5,053 bases of DNA, taken from the NCBI GenBank assembly GCA_014859785.1, contig JACUTP010000133.1, positions 1 to 5,053 on the forward strand, in the 5' to 3' direction. Both the position numbers and the translations under genes were made by a program. Under the pieces are notes generated by a model. It was given only the letters and a program-made list of their open reading frames with translations, made no database searches and had not been told where the DNA came from. Source of the stretch: Candidatus Methanoperedentaceae archaeon. GTDB lineage: Archaea; Halobacteriota; Methanosarcinia; Methanosarcinales; Methanoperedenaceae. Positions 1 to 4,984 of this stretch are shown piece after piece; positions within the stretch are counted from its first letter, which is position 1; each line of letters begins with the position of its first letter.

Positions 1-27
1 AAATTTTTCGTAACCTTATTATTTCGA

Positions 28-666
28 CTAATACCTCCTTCCCGCAAGCTCCCTTATCCTCTCCGCAATCCTCGTCCCGACACGCTCCACCTTCATCAGC
101 TCCTCCCTCGGCGCCGTCATGACCCTCTCCACGCTGCCGAAGTGCCTGAGCAAATTCCCTGCCGCCACAGGTCCGATGCCAGGGAGCGAGGATACAATAT
201 ACTCCTTTGCCTCGCTCTGTGAGAGGCGGCTGCGCTTCCCGTGCGGATTGAAGGGTCTATTTCTGTCTCCCTGCTCTTTTGCAGCGATCATGCTGATAAC
301 CTGCGCTGTCTCTGCCTCGTTGAGCGTATAGAGGGTGGGGATGCGCATAAGGGCTATGGCATTCAGGAAGCCCTGTACCGCCATAGGATGCACTCTGCGA
401 CCTGAAAAGAAGAACGGGTCTTCACCTTCGATAATCAAAATGGGACACCTGTACGATCTCGCCATATCCATAAGCTGCGAAAATAGCTCCCGGCGTTCAA
501 GAAGGGTTGCAAAAAGATCATTGACCGTTTTTCTCTCAAATGCCACGCGGTCGCTCACAACATAGTCGCCGACCTCTAATGTAGTGATTTCAATATCAGC
601 ACCGAGCCTGTCAAGCACTTCTGCCACTCTGGAGCGCATTTCCCGGTGGTCAATGACTACTTTCAT
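28..666 (-). CDS. xpf: Stand-alone XPF/Hef-type structure-specific endonuclease (ERCC4 domain + HhH2), 212 aa
   Basis: The protein resembles the nuclease half of archaeal XPF/Hef, enzymes that cut branched DNA (3' flaps, forks, nicked junctions) in repair and fork restart, usually as dimers. The ERCC4 nuclease domain covers residues 1 to about 130. It has IDHRE at 5-9 (D6, R8, E9) and the full GDXnERKXXXD signature: GD at 33-34, ERK at 44-46, D50. All expected metal-binding residues are therefore present. A basic linker (about 132-150) leads to tandem helix-hairpin-helix motifs: LPGIGPVAAGNLL at 161-173, then the region around KVERVGTRIAERI at 192-204. There is no helicase domain. This matches the short crenarchaeal XPF layout and not the long euryarchaeal helicase-nuclease Hef. 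No clear PCNA-binding motif is seen at the C-terminus, which ends GRRY. The ATG start is supported by a strong ribosome binding site, GAGGAGGT, seven bases upstream, and by IDHRE lying right at the N-terminus. Family assignment is firm; the exact substrate is inferred. Confidence 0.93.
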   Translation of the reverse strand: MKVVIDHREMRSRVAEVLDRLGADIEITTLEVGDYVVSDRVAFERKTVNDLFATLLERRELFSQLMDMARSYRCPILIIEGEDPFFFSGRRVHPMAVQGFLNAIALMRIPTLYTLNEAETAQVISMIAAKEQGDRNRPFNPHGKRSRLSQSEAKEYIVSSLPGIGPVAAGNLLRHFGSVERVMTAPREELMKVERVGTRIAERIRELAGRRY

Positions 667-723
667 TCCCTGTACCTCCTCGACATGATAAAACGTTATA
701 CTGATACAGCATTTTTATATAGT
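667..723 (-). promoter_or_regulatory. Promoter and ribosome binding site of the XPF-like nuclease gene
   Basis: On the minus strand a TATATAAA-type archaeal TATA box lies at 722-712. GAGGAGGT (681-674) sits seven bases before the ATG. A start site about 25 bases below the TATA box would give a leader of roughly 20-25 bases containing the Shine-Dalgarno. The nuclease gene can therefore be transcribed independently of the SWIM gene 112 bases upstream. The TATA box is called by eye from consensus and spacing; the ribosome binding site is unambiguous. Confidence 0.6.
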
Positions 724-778
724 AATGCCAGGCGCGAAGTGAAAGTATTAGTCCCTAACTCCACCTGTTTACCCCGAT

Positions 779-2707
779 TTATAAAACTACCCTGAACTCC
801 TTCCTCACCCTCTCCATCAACTTCCTCTTCCCCTTATGCTCAGCAGCAAATCCCCTGATAAACTCGACCCATTTAGCCTCGTTCCCTTTCGCCGCATATA
901 TGTCCCTCATCGCCGTAAGGAGTAAGACCGCTTTATCATAATTGACATGGGAGCGAAGAACATCCTCGTTTATCCGCATCATACAAAGATCCGTCCCATC
1001 ATCCGGCGCCGCCCTTGCGACCTGCGCCACAAGCTCCACTGGAATTTCGTTCAAAAACTTCTTTGTCAGCCGGGCAGCAAGTCCGGGTTCTTTTTTCATA
1101 AGATACGGCAAAAGCAGTATTGCTGTCCCAGCCCTTTCCATTCTCAAAATGCGCCCCGTTAGATCGCAAAGTTCCTCATTACTGGATACATCCATCATCA
1201 CATCAAGAAGCGTTCTAATGGGCGGGCGCGCATCGAACAATCCCCGCTCAAGCGCCAGTCTCGTCAGCGTGGCGGATTCGTCCCTCAACCCTTTATCTGC
1301 GGCGGCGCTGGAAGCTTCAATAATAACGCTTGAAGACACTGGATCTGCATGGATCATTTCGATCACAGCATTCAATTCACCGTCATGCAGAAATGCCCTG
1401 ACCGCATTGTCCCTGTTCACATGACCGGTGCGCAGTGCTGATTTTAACTCATCAATCTTACCTGTACAGAAGAAGACATCCCTTGCTTTCTCGTATTTTT
1501 TGGCGTCAAAGTGACGCGACATCATCTCAAGCGCAGCGGCAAGAGAACTCTTGGAGTCTATAAGATCGGGTTTATCTTTCACAAGTACTTTAGCAATGTT
1601 AAAATACAGTTCGCTTAAATGCGTTGTTCTCTCTTCTGGTAGCAACAAGCCCTTTTTGACAGCATCCAGTGCCTCTTCGAACCTTTCTTCCTGCGCCAGC
1701 ACCTCAGCCAGCCTGATATAATCCTCCCGGTTAACAAGTTCATATTGAGCAAGACGCAGCTTTTCATCAGGCTTTCCAAGCAGGTCATACAGCTCGACCA
1801 ATAATCTTATTATCTTATCCTTTTTATATGTATAACTGAAGCCGCCGCTGGCTTTTCTTATGTACATTAATTTCTCAAGAAAATGTCCTTCCACCCGTGC
1901 TATATTTTCCATTGAAATAATCCCCATGAGCATTTTCTCCGTGTCTAAGCCATAATCCTCATTATCGATGATGCCAACTATTTTTTCCAGAAATTCATTC
2001 TTAAAAGAAGTGTCAGTTATCTTTTTTACGCATTCATTGAAATCATCAATACACTCTGATACAAAGTCGTCCAGTCCGCCGTCAAAGTCATCGACACAAT
2101 TATTGTATGCTTCCAATGCGCCTTTCACCAGCGCCAGATAAATCTCAGCCGCCCCTTTATAAGATTCTTTTTCCATGAGTCCGTCGGCTGACCTTTTTAC
2201 CTCTTCAAGCTTTTTGACAGCATCCCATATATGGTCATAATCAAGTTCCCCGCTCACTATCCAGCTTATCTTATCTGATATAGCCTTAATATTGACCTCT
2301 GGCTTTTCTCCAGTCTCCGTGGAAAATTCAGCGATAAGAGATGGATTCTGTTTAATAATATTTTTTAGAATATTAATAATCTCATCTTTATTCATATTTT
2401 CAAGGGTTTGAATGAATTTATCAGCATCAATGAATGATGATGCATCATTGACCCACTGCAGCAGAAGAGCAACCCCGTGCTTGCACATATTCCCCACAGG
2501 ACAGGTACATTCAGTGCTTATATTCGAATCTGCGATATAAGCTCTAACTTCATACGGTGACGAGGCGCTTCCCAGCACCTGAGCGTAAAGCGTATTCTCT
2601 ATTTTTACAGGTCTCAGGACATGACCGCCGTCATAATAGTCCTGCCCCTTGAAAAAAGTTTTATCACTGAATATTTCCCTTATCTCATCTTCTGTCAGTT
2701 CCGTCAT
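779..2707 (-). CDS. SWIM zinc-finger family protein, 642 aa, helical-repeat C-terminal part
   Basis: The N-terminal ~95 residues form a SWIM zinc-finger module. An opening segment (F18-FKGQDYYDGGHV) precedes C67-x-C69 and C75-x-H77, a complete CxCxnCxH zinc site in the context CTCPVGNMCKH, followed by the helix GVALLLQWV. SWIM domains bind DNA or protein partners and occur in transposases, Swi2/Snf2 partners and many uncharacterised prokaryotic proteins. From about residue 95 to the end the protein is almost wholly predicted helical, acidic/leucine-rich and TPR-like, for example SELYFNIAKVLVK and RLAQYELVNREDYIRLAEVL. Its tail (WVEFIRGFAAEHKGKRKLMERV) is of the kind seen in long SWIM proteins of bacteria and archaea. 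No catalytic motif was found. No SNF2 helicase gene is adjacent, though one often accompanies this family elsewhere. The ATG start has only a weak ribosome binding site, but the SWIM module begins directly after it. Function is unknown beyond a likely scaffold or nucleic-acid-binding role. Confidence 0.85.
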   Translation of the reverse strand: MTELTEDEIREIFSDKTFFKGQDYYDGGHVLRPVKIENTLYAQVLGSASSPYEVRAYIADSNISTECTCPVGNMCKHGVALLLQWVNDASSFIDADKFIQTLENMNKDEIINILKNIIKQNPSLIAEFSTETGEKPEVNIKAISDKISWIVSGELDYDHIWDAVKKLEEVKRSADGLMEKESYKGAAEIYLALVKGALEAYNNCVDDFDGGLDDFVSECIDDFNECVKKITDTSFKNEFLEKIVGIIDNEDYGLDTEKMLMGIISMENIARVEGHFLEKLMYIRKASGGFSYTYKKDKIIRLLVELYDLLGKPDEKLRLAQYELVNREDYIRLAEVLAQEERFEEALDAVKKGLLLPEERTTHLSELYFNIAKVLVKDKPDLIDSKSSLAAALEMMSRHFDAKKYEKARDVFFCTGKIDELKSALRTGHVNRDNAVRAFLHDGELNAVIEMIHADPVSSSVIIEASSAAADKGLRDESATLTRLALERGLFDARPPIRTLLDVMMDVSSNEELCDLTGRILRMERAGTAILLLPYLMKKEPGLAARLTKKFLNEIPVELVAQVARAAPDDGTDLCMMRINEDVLRSHVNYDKAVLLLTAMRDIYAAKGNEAKWVEFIRGFAAEHKGKRKLMERVRKEFRVVL

Positions 2708-2777
2708 AGTTTATCCGGGACTCTTTTCCACAGATGCTGCAATTCACGATTTTATCGACATATTTCTTGCTCCCCAT
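2685..2777 (-). CDS. Possible 30-residue leader ORF with a CxxC pair, overlapping the SWIM gene start
   Basis: An ATG at 2777 opens a 30-codon frame ending with TGA at 2687-2685. It overlaps the first ~20 bases of the SWIM gene in another frame. The peptide is lysine-rich and contains NCSICGKES, a CxxC pair like half of a zinc ribbon. An in-frame TGA lies three codons upstream, so this is not the tail of a longer protein. A TATTAAAA-like box (2818-2811, minus strand) would place a transcript start near 2788, just ahead of this ATG. Translation could be coupled to the SWIM gene through the overlap, which might make up for that gene's weak ribosome binding site. No good Shine-Dalgarno precedes it. 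It could be chance, or a remnant of a decayed zinc-ribbon gene. Confidence 0.2.
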   Translation of the reverse strand: MGSKKYVDKIVNCSICGKESRINYDGTDRR

Positions 2778-2906
2778 TAATAATCACTGCATGTCTGAAT
2801 TACCGCAAGCTATTAAAATTTGTGTATTTCTCATGCCTTGCACTCTGCCGCATACATGCATCACCTCTCGCATTCAGCCAAACGGGTAACACAGACGATG
2901 ACAGGC
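2708..2906. other. Intergenic gap between the AAA+ gene and the SWIM gene
   Basis: This 199-base gap most likely carries the SWIM gene's promoter. Candidate minus-strand elements are TATTAAAA (2811-2818) and the 11-base palindrome CGATTTTATCG (2747-2757), whose AT-rich centre could serve as a TATA box or an operator. No T-rich terminator follows the AAA+ stop codon, so read-through into the SWIM gene is possible. Apart from the small CxxC frame listed separately, I see no convincing gene or RNA here. Confidence 0.35.
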
Positions 2907-4274
2907 TCATATCAACAGTAAGAAAAGCCATATCGGAATAAACAATACCCGGCGTCCTCCAAGTTCTCCTTTCTTAAAGGTGTCTTTTGTCACGACTATT
3001 CCGGTGTTCAGGTCTTCCATCTCCATGAATTCTATAAGTCCTTTCAGATCGGCATTAGTGGGATGCCCTCTGTACTTAATTTCGATGGGGATTACTTTTT
3101 TCGAGTCATCGTATACAAAATCAACCTCGTATTTATTCTTCCAGTAATAAGGCTCAAAGAACGGCTTTAACTCACGACCCTTTTTAATCAGGTGCCATGC
3201 CGCTATATTTTCTGCCGCTTTACCGTCATCCCTGTCCAGAGTAAGTGCTCTCCTGAGTCCTTCCTCCCAGAAGTATAGCTTCTTTGCCCGCTTCTCAGCC
3301 GCTTTCTTAGAGGGCGCAAAAACATCTGCTATGAACACCATCATGGAACTCTGCAGGTAATAAAGGTAGAGTTTCAAGGTCTCGCGGTCAATATCGAGCC
3401 TTTCGGATAATCCTTTGTAGGTGAACCTGTTAGTGGAAACGGCAGCAATATCCCGTACCATCTTTTCAAGAAGTATGGGGTCTTTCACTTTGAACACGCT
3501 TACGATGTCCTTGAACAGGATGAGGGCGAAATAATCCTCCACGATAGTTCTGTACCACTGCTCCATATCCCTGATCTTGAACCATTCAGGATAACCTCCC
3601 GTATCGAAGTACTGACCCAGAAAATGCAGTATGCTCTGTTTATGTTCTATAATGCTGTGGTATGCTTTTTCTATATCTTCAAAACTCTCAAGGTCGGGTT
3701 TTTGTGGAAGCATCCAGGAAAGATCAATATTATTGAATTCCAGAAACTCCCGGAACGTCAGAGGGAAAACGTCAAGGAATCTTATCCGCCCTGCCAGGCT
3801 TTCTGAAGCGTCCAGATACAGGAGGGTTTTAGATGACCCTGATATTATGAACCTGCACTTTGCATGGGCATCTATGTAATATTTCAACTGCAACTGCCAC
3901 CCCTTCATGACATGTATCTCGTCAAGCAGGAAGTATGTTGATTCCCTGGATGGGTCTATGCCTGTGAGTTCGTGATAGGTGTTCAGGATATCGTGGACGC
4001 TATCTATTTTTCCGATGAGGTCATCTATTTTTGCATAGACGATCTCTTCGGGTTTTTTTGTTTTGAGAAGAAGGTCTATGTACTGGTACAGTATTGTTGT
4101 TTTTCCGCTCCGTCTTATTCCGGAGAGGCAGATGATTCTTTCAAGGTCCTCGGATTCCTGTATCTTTTTGAGATAATCCTGTCTCTCTGTTCCTCTATCC
4201 GAAGGTGCGATATTTTTTGTTTGCCACCAGTAATTTCTTTTTTTGAGATAGCTTATCAGGAACTCTTTATCCAT
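2907..4274 (-). CDS. AAA+ ATPase with DUF4143-type C-terminus (AAA_14 / DUF4143 family), 455 aa
   Basis: This is a complete member of the widespread archaeal/bacterial AAA_14-DUF4143 ATPases. Numbering is from the ATG at 4274. The Walker A motif is GIRRSGKT at 52-59. Walker B is FLLDEIH, with D118 and E119. A sensor-like strand, FIISGSS, is at 142-148. The family-typical SLAGRIRFLDVFPLTFREFLEF follows at 159-180. A winged-helix-like segment (about 268-320) precedes the C-terminal part. There E355, D385 (in KYEVDFVY) and E398-x-K400 (IPIEIKYRG) reproduce the spacing of a PD-(D/E)XK nuclease core. The family's biological role is not settled; defence, toxin-antitoxin-like and mobile-element roles have been suggested. 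An in-frame TTG two codons upstream (4280) could also start the frame. I prefer the ATG because of the promoter spacing. No signal peptide is present. The hydrophobic end (PIWLFLLLI) is the usual C-terminal strand of the family and not a membrane anchor. Confidence 0.9.
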   Translation of the reverse strand: MDKEFLISYLKKRNYWWQTKNIAPSDRGTERQDYLKKIQESEDLERIICLSGIRRSGKTTILYQYIDLLLKTKKPEEIVYAKIDDLIGKIDSVHDILNTYHELTGIDPSRESTYFLLDEIHVMKGWQLQLKYYIDAHAKCRFIISGSSKTLLYLDASESLAGRIRFLDVFPLTFREFLEFNNIDLSWMLPQKPDLESFEDIEKAYHSIIEHKQSILHFLGQYFDTGGYPEWFKIRDMEQWYRTIVEDYFALILFKDIVSVFKVKDPILLEKMVRDIAAVSTNRFTYKGLSERLDIDRETLKLYLYYLQSSMMVFIADVFAPSKKAAEKRAKKLYFWEEGLRRALTLDRDDGKAAENIAAWHLIKKGRELKPFFEPYYWKNKYEVDFVYDDSKKVIPIEIKYRGHPTNADLKGLIEFMEMEDLNTGIVVTKDTFKKGELGGRRVLFIPIWLFLLLI

Positions 4275-4306
4275 GTGCAAGTATAGTCCGCAGAATAAAT
4301 ATAAAT
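4275..4306 (-). promoter_or_regulatory. TATA box of the AAA+ gene, spaced for a leaderless transcript
   Basis: On the minus strand ATTTATATTT (4306-4297) is close to the archaeal consensus TATA box, with a purine/A-containing stretch in front that could serve as a BRE. Its centre is about 27 bases from the ATG at 4274, which is the normal TATA-to-start-site distance. Transcription would therefore begin at or within a base or two of the start codon. No Shine-Dalgarno sequence lies before the ATG, which fits a leaderless mRNA. The placement is inferred from spacing only. Confidence 0.5.
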
Positions 4307-4326
4307 GTTGCGGTTTATGTTTGCAT

Positions 4327-4358
4327 CTATATATAGTGCTGGCAGCATCACTCTATAT
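4327..4358. promoter_or_regulatory. AT-rich palindrome / imperfect inverted repeat, possible promoter or operator
   Basis: CTATATATAG (4327-4336) is a perfect palindrome. It forms part of a wider imperfect inverted repeat, ATATAGTG (4331-4338) against CACTcTATAT (4349-4358). The AT-rich core could be a plus-strand TATA box firing toward the IS110 relic, or a second or control site for the divergent AAA+ gene. No strong evidence picks between these. Confidence 0.25.
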
Positions 4359-4400
4359 TTTAACTATTCCAAAAATACTAGCACTGGAAAGTATAATGTA

Positions 4401-4454
4401 TTCACAGTATTTGTGAAGGCTAATGGTAAACAAACCCTCATGAGTCGTTTGCCA
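4401..4454 (+). repeat. Two adjacent hairpins in the IS110 left end
   Basis: TTCACA (4401-4406) and TGTGAA (4412-4417) form a perfect 6-bp stem with a five-base loop. Seven bases later TGGTAAAC (4424-4431) pairs with GTTTGCCA (4447-4454), eight base pairs including one T-G wobble. The second hairpin has a 15-base loop holding the palindrome CTCATGAG (4438-4445). A T-rich run at 4482-4500 follows after a tandem GCATGAA pair (4458-4471). These could be the 5' part of the element's guide RNA, or transposase-binding sites in the left end. Confidence 0.4.
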
Positions 4455-4585
4455 CATGCATGAAGCATGAAAAACCTCATTAATGTTATTGTTTCTTTTA
4501 TCCATGATATGGGCAGTGAAGGCTGTTCGTATTTTGGGACATGATCCCGTTAAACAAACTAGCCATTTACTCTCGTATGCATGAA
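4413..4585 (+). repeat. Three 9-base words repeated in the same order (degenerate ~100-125 base duplication)
   Basis: GTGAAGGCT occurs at 4413-4421 and 4516-4524, TAAACAAAC at 4427-4435 and 4551-4559, and ATGCATGAA at 4456-4464 and 4577-4585. The order is the same in both sets, with offsets of 103, 124 and 121 bases. The sequence between the words is not conserved. Each match alone could be chance; all three in order are less likely to be. Possible origins are an old tandem duplication of the IS left end, two nested left ends, or guide segments of an RNA matching nearby element DNA. Confidence 0.45.
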
Positions 4586-4648
4586 TGCGTCTTAGAACGC
4601 GTATATTGGAAATTGTTCCCTACGAGGATAATACATCTGCCCATATCA
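4505..4648 (+). ncRNA. Candidate IS110 bridge (seeker) RNA: 144-nt two-lobed fold closed by a perfect 12-bp stem
   Basis: TGATATGGGCAG (4505-4516) is perfectly complementary to CTGCCCATATCA (4637-4648). Two separate stem-loop domains fit inside. In lobe A, GGCTGTT (4521-4527) pairs with AACTAGCC (4557-4564, one bulged T) and carries an inner hairpin GGGA/TCCC (4536-4539 / 4545-4548). In lobe B, CTCGTA (4572-4577) pairs with TACGAG (4621-4626) and encloses ATGCGT/ACGCGT (4585-4590 / 4597-4602) and GGAA/TTCC (4608-4611 / 4616-4619). IS110-group elements are known to encode, in the left end before the transposase, a bridge RNA with target- and donor-binding loops that guides recombination. Position, size and two-lobed shape agree with that, so the assignment is by analogy. 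The fold was derived by hand and has no covariation support yet. The RNA ends are unknown and could extend upstream to about 4401. Confidence 0.55.
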
Positions 4649-4653
4649 GGAGA
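4648..4653 (+). promoter_or_regulatory. Ribosome binding site of the IS110 transposase, abutting the RNA closing stem
   Basis: AGGAGA lies eight bases before the ATG at 4662 and fixes that codon as the transposase start; a nearer-looking ATG at 4657 is closed after one further codon. Its first base is the last paired base of the 12-bp closing stem of the candidate ncRNA. RNA folding and ribosome access could therefore interfere with each other. Confidence 0.6.
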
Positions 4654-4661
4654 ATAATGTT

Positions 4662-4948
4662 ATGAAGAAACAGAGAAATAAGGTTTGTGGAGCAGACATT
4701 CACAAGAGGTTTCTCGTAGCAACCATCCTTTCCAGAGATGGGGTTAAAACCACTAAACAATGATGGTGCTTGATGACATCCTGAAATTCAAGGAATGGGT
4801 AATCGAGAACAATTGTGAACAGGTAGCTGTTGAATCCACAGGCGTTTACTGGGTTCCGATACATGCAGTGCTGGAAGATAAAATCGAGGTAATAGTTGCC
4901 AATGCGGGATATATTATTAAAAAGAAGGAAGGCGGGGGGTGTATATAG
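4662..4948 (+). pseudogene. IS110-family transposase, N-terminal fragment, frameshifted and truncated
   Basis: IS110 transposases are DEDD recombinases with an N-terminal RuvC-like domain and a C-terminal Transposase_20 domain. Here the first frame (4662-4763) gives 33 residues containing VCGADIHKRFLVATI, with the first acidic residue at D12, and ends at TGA. Homology resumes in another frame from about 4760 (LDDILKFKEWVIENNCEQ), reaching VAVESTGVYW, which holds the catalytic glutamate, and DKIEVIVANA. The junction AATGATGG is consistent with loss of one or four bases. After VANA the expected continuation into the basic DEDD region is replaced by an unrelated GYIIKKKEGGG run ending at TAG 4946-4948, so true homology stops near 4909. 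The last two acidic residues and the whole Transposase_20 domain are missing. The good ribosome binding site and near-intact N-terminus suggest recent decay. Family homology was recognised from motifs, without a database search. Confidence 0.85.
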
Positions 4949-4961
4949 CACCCACGTTTTT
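4937..4961 (+). terminator. Hairpin plus T-run, possible terminator
   Basis: GGGTG (4937-4941) pairs with CACCC (4949-4953) around an AT loop and is followed by TTTTT (4957-4961). CACCC could instead pair with the GGGGG at 4963-4967. It lies just past the break point of the transposase relic and overlaps the accidental stop codon. It may belong to whatever sequence replaced the IS110 3' part. The stem is short, and archaeal termination depends mainly on T-runs, so this is tentative. Confidence 0.3.
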
Positions 4962-4984
4962 CGGGGGATCAATGTTTTTCATAG

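Larger units (their letters stand above)
4401..4948 (+). mobile_element. Relic of an IS110-family insertion sequence (left end and 5' part of transposase)
   Basis: The transposase fragments at 4662-4948 are recognisably IS110 family, and the structured non-coding stretch in front fits the long left end of IS110-group elements. The left boundary is uncertain: IS110 elements lack terminal inverted repeats, so 4401 is simply where structured sequence begins. A tip anywhere between about 4385 and 4425 is possible. The 3' three-quarters of the element is absent. Recognisable homology stops around 4909, and no right end can be found inside the window. The copy cannot move by itself. Confidence 0.65.

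Noticed and set aside
119..565. Two plus-strand frames opposite the XPF-like gene
   Set aside because: They are antisense shadows of a complete, motif-rich gene and lack translation signals.
942..1424. 160-codon plus-strand open frame within the SWIM gene
   Set aside because: It is antisense to a well-supported gene, serine/arginine-rich, and has no domain, ribosome binding site or promoter. It is best explained by the codon use of the opposite strand.
2786..2875. Minus-strand 29-codon frame (starting MREVMHVCGR) in the AAA+/SWIM gap, separated by TGA from the CxxC frame
   Set aside because: It has no ribosome binding site or motif. Joining it to the CxxC frame would need read-through of a stop codon, with nothing to support that.
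3624..4286. Plus-strand frames opposite the AAA+ gene
   Set aside because: They lie over the Walker motifs and other conserved segments of the opposite strand. Their hydrophobic or cysteine-rich look comes from reverse-complemented codons.
4427..4559. The repeated TAAACAAAC words as a short CRISPR-like array
   Set aside because: There are only two 9-base copies 124 bases apart, with no regular repeat-spacer pattern and no cas genes.
4422..4567. AATGG (4422-4426) pairing with CCATT (4563-4567) as a donor-guide match
   Set aside because: Only five bases match and the flanking bases disagree, so it is not above chance; the true left tip is needed first.
4906..4948. The GYIIKKKEGGG tail as a genuine transposase C-terminus
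   Set aside because: It replaces the conserved continuation of the DEDD domain and is low-complexity, so it is an accidental frame extension past the break.
4700..4972. 90-codon minus-strand open frame across the IS110 fragments
   Set aside because: It is the reverse complement of clear transposase coding sequence and has no recognisable motif.
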